A DNA stretch of 64,000 nt from an uncultured Gammaproteobacteria bacterium (GTDB taxonomy: Bacteria > Pseudomonadota > Gammaproteobacteria > Pseudomonadales > Porticoccaceae): assembly GCA_913058345.1 (NCBI GenBank), contig CAJXQR010000002.1, positions 62,001-126,000 of the forward strand. Direction: 5' to 3'. Position 1 is the first letter of the stretch. Every line of letters begins with the position of its first letter. Positions 29,168 to 38,192 of the stretch are shown here, one piece after another. The translations under genes were made by a program, and so were the position numbers. A model generated the notes under the pieces. The model searched no databases. It was given only the letters and a program-made list of their open reading frames with translations, and was not told the DNA's origin.

Positions 29168-29620
29168 ATGCCCCTCACCATGAAAAGCCACACGATGAAA
29201 CATCAAACGACTCGAACACTCTCTCTTAAAGCCCTTCCATTACTCATAGGCTTTGCACTGCCCAACACGGGGGGCGCAACCAGCCTTAACGAAGCCACCA
29301 ATACTTTGTGCGACAAAATAAAATCTTGCGCAATGCTAGAGATGGCACAGCAGGAGCTACCACCGGGAATGGAGCAGATGATGACAGCCATGTTTGAACA
29401 AAGCTGCACCAGCATCATTGCGCCCTACGCCGGAAAAGCCACGAACGCGGGACTAGAAAAAAAAGCGGTCGACTGCATAAACAGCATTAATAAGCTCTCT
29501 TGTGGAGTGGTTATGACAGCCTCGGGCAGTCAAACGGCTGCGTGTAAAGCATTGGAAAATGCCGCTCGCCAGGCAGGTATCGATACTAATATTCAAGCCG
29601 AAGATTTGGGCCTCAAATGA
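29168..29620 (+). CDS. Secreted cysteine-containing hypothetical protein
   Basis: 150 residues with a signal peptide (basic start, then LPLLIGFALPNTGGA). The mature part has cysteines in CDKIKSCAM, QSCTSI, VDCINSI, LSCGVV and AACKAL, likely forming disulfides in the periplasm. Not assigned to a family. AAGGA precedes ATG 29168; ATGs at 29180 and 29195 are alternatives. Stands alone. Confidence 0.6.
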   Translation: MPLTMKSHTMKHQTTRTLSLKALPLLIGFALPNTGGATSLNEATNTLCDKIKSCAMLEMAQQELPPGMEQMMTAMFEQSCTSIIAPYAGKATNAGLEKKAVDCINSINKLSCGVVMTASGSQTAACKALENAARQAGIDTNIQAEDLGLK

Positions 29621-30060
29621 GAGGGGAAAATACGGGTACTCTGGAAACGCTTCAGTACGAACATTTCAGTACAAACACGGAGGCAGCCACCATCAGCTAG
29701 AACTAAACAGCATTAATTAATAGACACCAGGCGCAAACTCGACACATTCAACCTCGTGGCTATTTATTAGCGTTGTACAAAACACCACCGGTAGCAAACA
29801 CTATTATCCACGCCTTGTTTTGTTCTAAAAGTAAGCAGCCTTACCAATGTAGTGCTTATCAACGAGTCAAAATGGTGCAAGGCCGCGACTCATTTTCTGG
29901 CAGGCTCGCCATTTTGAGGATTCGAGACAAAGCAAAAACGCCCATAAAACAGCCATAGGCCCTTCTTTTAGAGCCATGAAGAAGCTGGCTCGGCAGTTGC
30001 ATGTCACTATTTTTCAATGGCCTTGACACCCCTAATGACACTGCACAACAGAGATGATTT
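29621..30060. other. Intergenic region upstream of the nitrate transporter
   Basis: 440 bases with no supported gene; the short open frames on both strands have no ribosome site or motif. Expected to hold the transporter promoter, but I see no clear sigma-70 or sigma-54 boxes. Confidence 0.3.
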
Positions 30061-31533
30061 ATGAGCGAACCCAAACTCAACCTCCTGGATTTTTCCAATA
30101 GCTCCATTAAAACGCTGCACACGGCCTGGTTTGCCTTCTTCCTGACCTTTGTGATGTGGTTTTCTCATGCACCGATGAAGCCTTTCATTATGGCCGCGTT
30201 TGATATGAGCAATGCCCAGTGGAAGGCCCTGCTCATTCTCAATGTTGCACTGACTATTCCAGCCAGGATCGTGGTCGGCATAATGGTCGACAAATTCGGA
30301 CCACGACTTGTCTATAGTGGGCTTCTAGCTGCCTCAGCTTTCTTGTGCTGGGGCTTTGCCTTCGCACAAAGCTACGAGCAACTCGCCCTGTTTCGTTTCC
30401 TCTGCGGCTTTATCGGCGCCGGTTTTGTGATCGGCATCCGGCTCGTTGGCGAATGGTTCCCCGCCAAGACCGTAGGCCTGGCCGAAGGTATTTACGGGGG
30501 CTGGGGAAACTTTGGCTCTGCTGCCGCCGCCTGGACCCTACCCGCCGTTGCCGCCTATCTTTACGGTGGGGACGACGGCTGGCGCTATGCTATTGCGACC
30601 ACAGGTGCCGTCGCTTTTCTCTACAGTTTTTTCTTTTATAAAACCGCTCGTAATACGCCGAAGGGCTCGACCTATTTTAAGCCCAAAAAATCGGGGGGTC
30701 TGGAAGTATCAAACAAGCGTGATTTCTACCTATACGTGGCCATGAATATACCGATGTACCTGGCGCTAGCCGTACTGGCATGGAAATTATCGTCCCCCGC
30801 TATTGGCCTGCTCACAGAAACCTATACTCAGATTATCTGGTTTATATTATTCGCTCTATTTAACTACCAGCTCTACCATATTTATCAGGTCAATAAGGAG
30901 CATCTTGAGCATAGCCTGCCTGAGATCGAGCAGTACAAATTTAAACAAGTGGCCATTCTTGACTGGGCCTATTTTGTGACTTTTGGCTCCGAACTCGCCG
31001 TGGTATCCATGCTACCCGCATTTTTTATGGAAACCTTTGACCTTACGCCCGTGAAGGCGGGCTTACTCGGTGGCGCATTTGCAATTATGAATTTAGTCGC
31101 TCGCCCAGGCGGTGGCTATCTCTCCGATAAGTTCGGGCGCAAGAAAACCATGTCCATTCTGGTCGGTGGTTTAACTATTGGCTACCTGATTCTGTCCACA
31201 GTTGAAAGTACCTGGAGCATTGCTCTCGCCGTAATGGCCGTCATGTTCTGCTCTTTCTTTGTGCAAGCTGGCGAGGGTGCTGTGTTTGCCATGGTACCCC
31301 TGGTCAAACGCCGCATGACCGGGCAGATTGCGGGCATGGTTGGCGCCTACGGTAACGTCGGAGGCGTGACTTTCCTTACCGTATACTCTTTCGTCGACAC
31401 CTCTACATTCTTCATGATTATTGCCGCAGCCGCTGCCACCTGCCTGGTGTTAGTCCAGTTTATTGAAGAACCCAAAGGCCATATGCATGAAGTACTGCCC
31501 GACGGGACTGTGGAATTAATTGAAGTGTCTTAA
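30061..31533 (+). CDS. NarK/NrtP-type nitrate/nitrite transporter
   Basis: Major facilitator of the NNP family, 490 residues, 12 membrane helices. Both nitrate-signature regions are clear: [23 protein letters not shown] with [14 protein letters not shown] in helix 5, and [18 protein letters not shown] in helix 11. The long central loop (RDFYLYV...) is larger than in E. coli NarK. No nitrate reductase gene is next to it, so uptake for assimilation or export cannot be told apart. Confidence 0.9.
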   Translation: MSEPKLNLLDFSNSSIKTLHTAWFAFFLTFVMWFSHAPMKPFIMAAFDMSNAQWKALLILNVALTIPARIVVGIMVDKFGPRLVYSGLLAASAFLCWGFAFAQSYEQLALFRFLCGFIGAGFVIGIRLVGEWFPAKTVGLAEGIYGGWGNFGSAAAAWTLPAVAAYLYGGDDGWRYAIATTGAVAFLYSFFFYKTARNTPKGSTYFKPKKSGGLEVSNKRDFYLYVAMNIPMYLALAVLAWKLSSPAIGLLTETYTQIIWFILFALFNYQLYHIYQVNKEHLEHSLPEIEQYKFKQVAILDWAYFVTFGSELAVVSMLPAFFMETFDLTPVKAGLLGGAFAIMNLVARPGGGYLSDKFGRKKTMSILVGGLTIGYLILSTVESTWSIALAVMAVMFCSFFVQAGEGAVFAMVPLVKRRMTGQIAGMVGAYGNVGGVTFLTVYSFVDTSTFFMIIAAAAATCLVLVQFIEEPKGHMHEVLPDGTVELIEVS

Positions 31534-31564
31534 ATGCTTTAACAAACGGCAACGCACAAACAAC

Positions 31565-31598
31565 AAGACCGGGATTGTTTTATCGCAAGCCCGGACTT
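31565..31598. terminator. Hairpin between convergent genes
   Basis: AAGACCGGGATTG pairs with CAAGCCCGGACTT with two mismatches around an 8-base loop. Lies between the ends of the nitrate transporter and the TSUP gene; probable bidirectional terminator, T tract weak. Confidence 0.5.
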
Positions 31599-31610
31599 GC
31601 CTTTACTGTT

Positions 31611-32417
31611 TCAAATGACCGAAAACAGCATTTTCAGTCCCAGTAGCACGAGCAAGACTGCAAATATTTTTTTCAATGTAGCCACCGGCAATCGATGCGC
31701 CATTCGTGCACCAAGCGGGGCCGTAAAAAAGCTCACCCCAGATATCAACAACACGGCGGGTAAGTAAATAAAACCAAAAGTGTAGTTTTCTGGCGACGAG
31801 TTCGCCCAGCCATTGACGACATAACCCAGTGTCCCTGCAATAGAGATTGGCAAGCCAATAGCGGCAGAGGTACCAATAGCCTTGCGGACGTCAATATTCT
31901 GCCAGGTGAGAAAAGGCACGGTTAACGAACCACCGCCAATCGACACCAACGCCGAAATGCCACCGATGCCCGCCCCCGCCGCTAACAAGCCTGTCGCGCC
32001 CGCTAATTGTCTACTCGGCTTGGGCTTTTTATTAAGAAACATCTGCACGGCCACAGCGCACATAAATGCAGCAAAAAATAGAGCCAAATGAGCTGAGCTA
32101 ATATATTTTGCGACAAAGGTTGCCAGAAACGTGCCGACAATAATGCCCGGCGTTACAGCCTTGACCACCGGCCAAAGCACCCCCCCATTGCGGTGGTGGG
32201 CACGCATACTAGACAGAGAGGTAGCAATAATTGAGGCCATTGATGTGCCCAGTGCCAGGTGCACCACTTTTTCAACCGGCACACCCTGAAGTAAAAATAT
32301 CGAGGTAAGGGCGGGCACCATAATACCGCCACCTCCAATGCCTAATAGTCCCGCCATAAAGCCAACTAATGCGCCGAGCAGAAGAAAGCCGAGCACCCAT
32401 TGAGGATCTAACATCAT
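31611..32417 (-). CDS. TSUP (TauE/SafE) family permease
   Basis: 268 residues, about eight membrane helices in two related halves: LGALVGFMAGLLGIGGGGIMVPAL near the start and GIGGISALVSIGGGSLTVPFLTW at ~150-172 are the TSUP repeats. Members move sulfite, sulfonates or other organic anions; the substrate here is unknown. Two tandem ATGs (32417/32414) after GGGTGA. 41 bp downstream of radA on the same strand. Confidence 0.88.
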   Translation of the reverse strand: MMLDPQWVLGFLLLGALVGFMAGLLGIGGGGIMVPALTSIFLLQGVPVEKVVHLALGTSMASIIATSLSSMRAHHRNGGVLWPVVKAVTPGIIVGTFLATFVAKYISSAHLALFFAAFMCAVAVQMFLNKKPKPSRQLAGATGLLAAGAGIGGISALVSIGGGSLTVPFLTWQNIDVRKAIGTSAAIGLPISIAGTLGYVVNGWANSSPENYTFGFIYLPAVLLISGVSFFTAPLGARMAHRLPVATLKKIFAVLLVLLGLKMLFSVI

Positions 32418-32458
32418 TATTTCACCCTATCCACGCTGACCAAGTTGCAAGACCCTTA

Positions 32459-33832
32459 CTAAAACCCTGCAACCTCGAGCGCCTCGCTCAATTTGTGCAC
32501 CGCTATCACCTCCATACCTGCAATTGCCTGCCGCGGCGCATTGCCCGCTGGGACGATGGCCCGTTTAAAACCGTGTTTGGCAGCCTCGCGCAAACGCTCC
32601 TGACCGCTGGGCACGGCGCGAATTTCTCCGGACAGCCCCACCTCACCAAAAGCCATTAAATCGCGGGAAAGGGGGCTGTCGCGAAAGCTGGAGACCACGG
32701 CGAGCACCAGTGCCAAATCGGCACTGGGCTCAAGTACTTTGACGCCGCCCACGACATTCACAAAAACATCCTGGTCACCGACCATCAGCCCTCCATGGCG
32801 ATGCAGCACAGCCAATAACATGGCCAGTCGATTTTGATCGAGGCCCACGGTAATGCGCCTGGGGTTGCCAAAGCTACTGTCGTCCACCAAGGCCTGTAAT
32901 TCCACCAGCAGGGGACGAGTGCCCTCCCACACCACCATGACCACGCTGCCCGAGGCTATTTCTTCCCCCCGCTGGAGAAATATTGCCGATGGGTTGGCCA
33001 CTTCTTTTAAACCCTGTTCGGTCATGGCAAACACACCCAGCTCATTGACTGCGCCAAAGCGATTCTTGTGACTGCGCAGAGTGCGAAAGCGGGTGTCGGC
33101 AGAACCCTCAAGCATCAAAGAGCAATCGATCATGTGCTCTAGCACTTTCGGCCCTGCCAGGGAGCCTTCTTTCGTGACGTGACCCACTAGCAGCAAAATA
33201 ATACCGCTCTGTTTAGCGAGACGAATCAGTAGCGCCGCACTCTCGCGCACCTGTGAGACACTGCCCGGTGCCGAGCTGATATCTTCGCAGTGCATCACTT
33301 GAATGGAGTCGACAACCAATACCTTCGGTTGCTGACGCAGGGCGGTAGCGCACACGGTCTCGGCTGAGGTTTCCGCCATAATATTGACCTTGTTCGTTGG
33401 CAGCCCTAAACGCTTGGCACGCATCGCCACCTGCTGAGGTGATTCCTCACCCGTAACGTAAAGACACTTGTGCCCCTCGGCCAGATGACACAAGGTTTGC
33501 AGTAAAAGTGTACTTTTACCGGCTCCCGGCTCGCCACCAATTAAGACACAGCTACCCGTCACCAGGCCACCACCAAGCACCAGATCCAGCTCACTCGCAC
33601 CAGTAGCAATACGGGGTAGCTCGTCAATTTCAATATCGGACAACAGATTCACATCGGCATCTGCGGCCCCAGCATAGCCCCTTCGACCGCCCGATGAAGA
33701 CGGTTTCGCGACGGCCATACGCACCTCACTGAGGGTATTCCAAGCGTGACACTCGCTACACTGGCCCTGCCACTTTGTGTAATCAGCACCGCAATCGTTG
33801 CAAACGAATGCTGAATTTTTCTTTTTTGCCAC
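32459..33832 (-). CDS. radA: DNA repair protein RadA
   Basis: RecA-like branch-migration helicase. N-terminal zinc finger CNDCGADYTKWQGQCSECHAW, Walker A GEPGAGKST, the RadA KNRFG motif and a Lon-protease-like C-terminal domain (VNVVGGVKVLEPSADLALVLA). About 457 residues, normal length. I start at GTG 33832 (VAKKKNSAFVCN), matching E. coli MAKAPKRAFVCN, with GGTGGA upstream; the frame is open four codons further. Confidence 0.96.
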   Translation of the reverse strand: MAKKKNSAFVCNDCGADYTKWQGQCSECHAWNTLSEVRMAVAKPSSSGGRRGYAGAADADVNLLSDIEIDELPRIATGASELDLVLGGGLVTGSCVLIGGEPGAGKSTLLLQTLCHLAEGHKCLYVTGEESPQQVAMRAKRLGLPTNKVNIMAETSAETVCATALRQQPKVLVVDSIQVMHCEDISSAPGSVSQVRESAALLIRLAKQSGIILLLVGHVTKEGSLAGPKVLEHMIDCSLMLEGSADTRFRTLRSHKNRFGAVNELGVFAMTEQGLKEVANPSAIFLQRGEEIASGSVVMVVWEGTRPLLVELQALVDDSSFGNPRRITVGLDQNRLAMLLAVLHRHGGLMVGDQDVFVNVVGGVKVLEPSADLALVLAVVSSFRDSPLSRDLMAFGEVGLSGEIRAVPSGQERLREAAKHGFKRAIVPAGNAPRQAIAGMEVIAVHKLSEALEVAGF

Positions 33833-33988
33833 CGTCTGTTCCACCTGCCACCGAGAGCCCGCATCCTACCGTGGCTGCCGCAGCGGAACAATCACAGTCA
33901 GGTTTTCGTTACGATATAGGGCTGACCAATACGATTTACCCTCCCAGCTGTATGCGCCAAGGCGGGGCAAATCTGCTAGAGTGACACC

Positions 33989-35170
33989 ATGTCATTGATC
34001 CCCGAAACGCCGCTATTTTTTTACCCCCAGCTCGCTGCTGCCCTGGGGCTTGAAGAAGCGGTGATGATACAAACCCTGAAAGCCTTTCTCGCCCATGCTG
34101 AAACCGAAAACCAGCACGGTTTTGCGTGGTGTGACGTCAATGCCGATCAGTTATTACAGACCCTGCCCTTCTGGCAGACAAGTGATATTCAGCGCATTAC
34201 CAACAATCTCCGCGAGCAGGGCATATTGCTGATCGGCGCACAGACCTTTCAGACGGATGAACGCTTTCGCTTCGCCATTAATGAGCGCGACAACAGTGCT
34301 GTCACTGTACCCACAAGCGTAAACCCTCAGCTAAAAACAGGCTTAAGCAAGCCTCCCTTAAAGCCAGCCCCAACAACTACCGCCCCCGCCTCTCCTTCCC
34401 TCGGGCAACGCCCGCAAGCTATTGCAAAGGGTTGGCAACCTGAGAAAGACTTACTCGCTCAACTCGCCCAATACGGCATTCCCCAGGATTTCGCCCTGGA
34501 GCAGGTCGGCGAATTCGTCACCTACTGGACCGAGCGCAACGAGCCTCGCTACAGTTGGGGGTCACGCTATCTCAAGCACGTGTTGCGGCTGTGGCGTAAG
34601 CAGGAAACCCATAGTGCTCGCCAAAGTAAAGAGGTGGCGATGAGTGAGGACTGGCAGCCCAGCGCCGATGCATTGGATATTCTCATCGTATCAGCTGGTA
34701 TTAACCGCAATTTTGTCGAAGACGCGATCCCTGAATTCATCCTCTATTGGCAGGAGCGCGGCACCCATTCCAGCACATGGAATTCACGTTTTATCCAACA
34801 CATTAAGCGTCAGTGGGCGAGCTTCACCCACACCTTACAAATGGATACCACTCCGCGCCCCATTAGCACCAATTGGCTGCCGGATGAGACTGTGTTCGAC
34901 ATACTGCAAATGGGTAATATCGACCGACAATTCGCGCAGAATTTGGTACCGGAGTTTATAGTCTATTGGCGGGACAGCGGCCATCTCGCCAGCTCCTGGA
35001 ATACCAAGTTCCTGCAGTTCGTAAAAAAACAATGGGCTTATACCCACCAACAAGCGGCAAACACCACCACAACGACACAAAGCCATGGCAAACAACGACC
35101 TGATCGACCAAACAGTACACGACATCAAAACATCGCAGACGAACTCAGCGACCGCAGCTGGGCAAGCTAA
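33989..35170 (+). CDS. Protein with three DnaT DNA-binding domains
   Basis: 393 residues. An N-terminal ~100-residue winged-helix-like region (ETPLFFYPQLAAALGLEEAVMIQTL) is followed by a Pro/Thr linker and three tandem DnaT-type modules at about 150-208, 217-275 and 290-349, each W-x-P...EF-x-x-YW...SW...F/Y...W. DnaT helps assemble the PriA restart primosome and hands over to the helicase loader; single-domain versions are usual. The end overlaps the next gene, a P-like protein, by 86 bp. Function is inferred: replication restart or initiation. Confidence 0.8.
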   Translation: MSLIPETPLFFYPQLAAALGLEEAVMIQTLKAFLAHAETENQHGFAWCDVNADQLLQTLPFWQTSDIQRITNNLREQGILLIGAQTFQTDERFRFAINERDNSAVTVPTSVNPQLKTGLSKPPLKPAPTTTAPASPSLGQRPQAIAKGWQPEKDLLAQLAQYGIPQDFALEQVGEFVTYWTERNEPRYSWGSRYLKHVLRLWRKQETHSARQSKEVAMSEDWQPSADALDILIVSAGINRNFVEDAIPEFILYWQERGTHSSTWNSRFIQHIKRQWASFTHTLQMDTTPRPISTNWLPDETVFDILQMGNIDRQFAQNLVPEFIVYWRDSGHLASSWNTKFLQFVKKQWAYTHQQAANTTTTTQSHGKQRPDRPNSTRHQNIADELSDRSWAS

Positions 35171-35732
35171 AACCGATGCACTCGTCGACACCATTAATCA
35201 GGTTTTCGCCCTGTTTCGCATCAATTTTCATAACCAGTTTTACGCGGCGTTTAACGACACATCTCTCCTCAATCAGGCGAAACGCCTATGGCTCGATGCC
35301 CTGCGGGATTACCCCGTGGAATATATATTATTGGGTGCGCGGCAGATTATTGAGCAATCGGAATATCTGCCCACCCTGCAAAAAATGATTAGCGCCTGTG
35401 ATGAACAGGGCTCACGTATTGGTCTGCCCAGTCCTCACGATGCTTATTTACAAGCTTGCCTCGCCCCCCACCCCAAGGCGGCACAGCAATGGGCACATCC
35501 GGCCGTTTATTTTGCAGGCCAAAAGACCGGCTGGTTTGATCTTGAAAACCAGAACGAAAAAACCACCTGGCCGATTTTTAAACGCCACTACGAAGAGTTG
35601 CGTCGTAAAGTCTTATGTGGTGAAAAACTGAAAATAGAGGTGCCGCCAGAATTGCCACCGCCCGGCAAACCCCAGTCAAAAGAAGAGCGCCTTAAACAAA
35701 TGCAGGCGCTACGTGAAAAGCTGGACTTGTAG
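35085..35732 (+). CDS. Phage replication protein P-like helicase loader
   Basis: 215 residues. The segment INQVFALFRINFHNQFYAAFND...AKRLWLDALRDYPVEYILLGARQIIEQSEYLPTLQKMISACDE resembles the lambda P family, whose members load DnaB helicase. The C-terminus is charged (PPPGKPQSKEERLKQM). It overlaps the triple-DnaT gene in another frame, so translation is probably coupled. No phage genes surround it. Confidence 0.7.
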   Translation: MANNDLIDQTVHDIKTSQTNSATAAGQAKTDALVDTINQVFALFRINFHNQFYAAFNDTSLLNQAKRLWLDALRDYPVEYILLGARQIIEQSEYLPTLQKMISACDEQGSRIGLPSPHDAYLQACLAPHPKAAQQWAHPAVYFAGQKTGWFDLENQNEKTTWPIFKRHYEELRRKVLCGEKLKIEVPPELPPPGKPQSKEERLKQMQALREKLDL

Positions 35733-35797
35733 ATCTCAGCCGAAAATCGCTCCTCAATCCTTCAAACCATCACTATAAATAACCGAGTAGGAAAACG

Positions 35798-36013
35798 TTG
35801 AGCCAGCAAAAAATCACAGGGGTCAAAAATAGTGCTGCTAGCGCTGCACAAAGCCTGGTCGACGAACTTGGTGGCCTGATGGCTGAAAAAGATGTCACCC
35901 CTGCCGATTCAGTCAACGCAGCGTCAGCGTGTGTCCCGATTTACCGACACGCCACGAATTGGCAAAATTACAGCCCTCAAACCGATCGCACACAGAAGCA
36001 TAAGCGCCATTAA
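35798..36013 (+). CDS. Doubtful small ORF
   Basis: 71 codons from TTG 35798, with AGGA upstream. The composition (SAAQSLVDELGGLMAEKD) is protein-like for 40 residues and then becomes irregular. No relation recognised. It could be a small protein or the start of a degraded gene. Confidence 0.25.
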   Translation: MSQQKITGVKNSAASAAQSLVDELGGLMAEKDVTPADSVNAASACVPIYRHATNWQNYSPQTDRTQKHKRH

Positions 36014-36176
36014 AGATCACTGTCCTTAGACCGCATGGATCATGCTCTTCATTTCTGTTAGTGGTGGTGTATCGGTGGTAGGCAACGTAGACAAAGAATA
36101 GCGGAATCGCCAGATAGTTCAGCTATCAATACGTCTGGGGTATTGATAGCTGAGGTGTATTGATTCGAAAAACTGA

Positions 36177-36428
36177 TTAGTCGCCAGTCACCTTATTATA
36201 AACGTAGACCAGCAACAAGGTTCCCAACACACCAACCACAATCGTTAAAATACCGAGTCCTCCAGTCGCGCCAAGAGCCAGCAATGCCACTAGTCCCCGC
36301 CCCAACATAGCACCGACGATACCAAATAGTACTGTAGCTATAACACTTTCCGGCATTTTATCCGGCATTAACCACTTTGCGACATAACCTGCTACAGCAC
36401 CTAAAAATAGCCACGCAAACAAACCCAT
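36177..36428 (-). CDS. GlsB/YeaQ/YmgE family stress membrane protein
   Basis: 83 residues, three membrane helices with many glycines; AGYVAKWLMPDKMPESVIATVLFGIVGAMLG is the transglycosylase-associated (Transgly_assoc) family pattern. GGAGG at ideal spacing before ATG 36428. A general-stress inner-membrane protein of unknown mechanism; no operon partner. Confidence 0.88.
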   Translation of the reverse strand: MGLFAWLFLGAVAGYVAKWLMPDKMPESVIATVLFGIVGAMLGRGLVALLALGATGGLGILTIVVGVLGTLLLVYVYNKVTGD

Positions 36429-36818
36429 TAAAACCTCCTCTGTGAAAAGACTACTCTATTTGTCTTTTATGATAGCGGCAATGCACTGAATTGTCTCAGG
36501 GTTTCCGCCGCCTGCAATCTGTGTTTCCCTGATTCTCCATTCTTGTGCCCAGTCTGTATAGCGCCTTGTCCCTGGTGCCCAGCGTGACCCATAGCTTTTT
36601 CGCCACCTCTCAGTGTTTTCGATAAGCTATTTCTTCAAGGTCACGCCTTTTGTATTTTCCCGTTACGATATAAGCTTTCGATAACCCGATCAAGAACCTT
36701 CTGGCCCCGAAGAGAGCAGCACACATACTTCAACCCCGGCCCTTTTTGTGATCGTTCTTATAGCGTTCCTCACGCACAAAAAGGTTCGAACGACGCTTCC
36801 TCTTTATGCGTTGTTTTT
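36429..36818. other. Intergenic region, nothing recognised
   Basis: 390 bases between two leftward genes. No supported ORF or strong hairpin; presumably holds the promoter of the YeaQ-type gene. Confidence 0.3.
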
Positions 36819-37640
36819 TTAACTTTCAATTTTGTGGAGATGGACATCTTGCTGGGGATAAGGGATAGAGATACCTTCCTGGTCGAAGCGCTTTTTCACT
36901 GTCTCGGTTAAGGCAAAATAGACAGGCCAGTAATCGGCACTTTTTACCCAGGGCCGCACGGCAAAATTAACACTACTGTCCGCTAATTCAGAAACAGCAA
37001 TCAATGGCGCAGGATCTTTCAATATGCGCTCATCCGTATTAATAATTTCTTCAAGCACCTGCTTGGCTTTACTAATATCATCGTCATAACCAATACCCAT
37101 AACCAAATCTACACGACGGGTATCATTGGCAGAGTAATTGGTGATAACACCCCCTAAAACAGACGAATTGGGCACGATAATCTTTTTGTTATCAGGTGTT
37201 TTCATCTCTGTGGTGAAAATCATAATATTTTCTACCACACCAGCTGTTCCAGCCATTTCGACGTAATCACCAATTTTGAACGGCTTAAAAATAATAATTA
37301 AAACGCCTGCTGCAAAATTGGACAACGAGCCTTGCATCGCCAAGCCAATTGCTAAACCTGCAGCACCGACGATGGCAACAAAGGAGGCCGTTTGAATACC
37401 AACTTGGCCCAGGGCTGCAATCACCACGATAACTAACAGCGCGTAATACACCAGACTGGAGGCAAAATTTACCAATGCAGGATCAATTTCTCGGCTCACC
37501 ATTACTTTTTTAGTGACATCACCCAACTTTCTTGCCACCCATTTACCAATAAAAAATATTAATAGGGCGGCAATGATTTTCACCCCGTATAAAGTCAGCC
37601 ACCCAATGAGGGTTGCAACAATTGAATCCAGATTGTCCAT
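36819..37640 (-). CDS. Small-conductance mechanosensitive channel (MscS family)
   Basis: 273 residues: three N-terminal membrane helices, the pore helix with alternating Gly/Ala (VAIVGAAGLAIGLAMQGSLSNFAAG), then the beta domain (FKIGDYVEMAGTAGVVENI, IIVPNSSVLGGVITNYS) and C-terminal alpha/beta domain. Length and motifs match E. coli MscS. It opens on hypo-osmotic shock. ATG 37640. Confidence 0.93.
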   Translation of the reverse strand: MDNLDSIVATLIGWLTLYGVKIIAALLIFFIGKWVARKLGDVTKKVMVSREIDPALVNFASSLVYYALLVIVVIAALGQVGIQTASFVAIVGAAGLAIGLAMQGSLSNFAAGVLIIIFKPFKIGDYVEMAGTAGVVENIMIFTTEMKTPDNKKIIVPNSSVLGGVITNYSANDTRRVDLVMGIGYDDDISKAKQVLEEIINTDERILKDPAPLIAVSELADSSVNFAVRPWVKSADYWPVYFALTETVKKRFDQEGISIPYPQQDVHLHKIES

Positions 37641-37701
37641 TACTCGTACTCCACTATGTAGGGTCTTTCGGCTAGACCAAAAAGTTCGTTTTATCGACTT
37701 A

Positions 37702-37740
37702 TTAAAAAGGGTGTGGGCTTTAAGCCTACACCCTTTTTAA
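37702..37740. terminator. Strong bidirectional hairpin
   Basis: A 19-bp inverted repeat with one G:T mismatch (TTAAAAAGGGTGT...ACACCCTTTTTAA), with T runs on both strands. It lies 60 bp upstream of mscS and ~450 bp after the histidine kinase gene, so it may end the kinase transcript or a separate small RNA. Confidence 0.75.
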
Positions 37741-38192
37741 CAGCAAAAAACTAACTGTCAAGAACTATCAGACCTTCTGACTGTAGTGATCAAGTCCGCT
37801 AGCATAGACCACGACAAGCGGCTAAAGTCAAAATCTCGCTTCTTAACCACTTCAGGGCTATCAACCACTCAGACACCCGCGTCGAACATCGAGTTAGCGC
37901 TGCCATAATCGCGCAAGCGCCTTGAGCAATCATCGAATGAGACACAAATTTGACGCTTAGTAATAAAACTTAATACCAAAACATGGATCCGCACCGACCC
38001 TAAAATTTTATTATCGCTAGAGTCTAATTTTATTCGCATCGACTATGTACAGAATCTCATCATACCAGTGGCGCCCCCACCAAACCGGCCACTCTTCTAT
38101 TCAGACGCTAAGTGCACAGCGCTTATGCCTGAGTTATGCCATTCGATGATCTAGCGGTACAGATTGGCGTGAATCGAAGACAAGAGGTGCAA

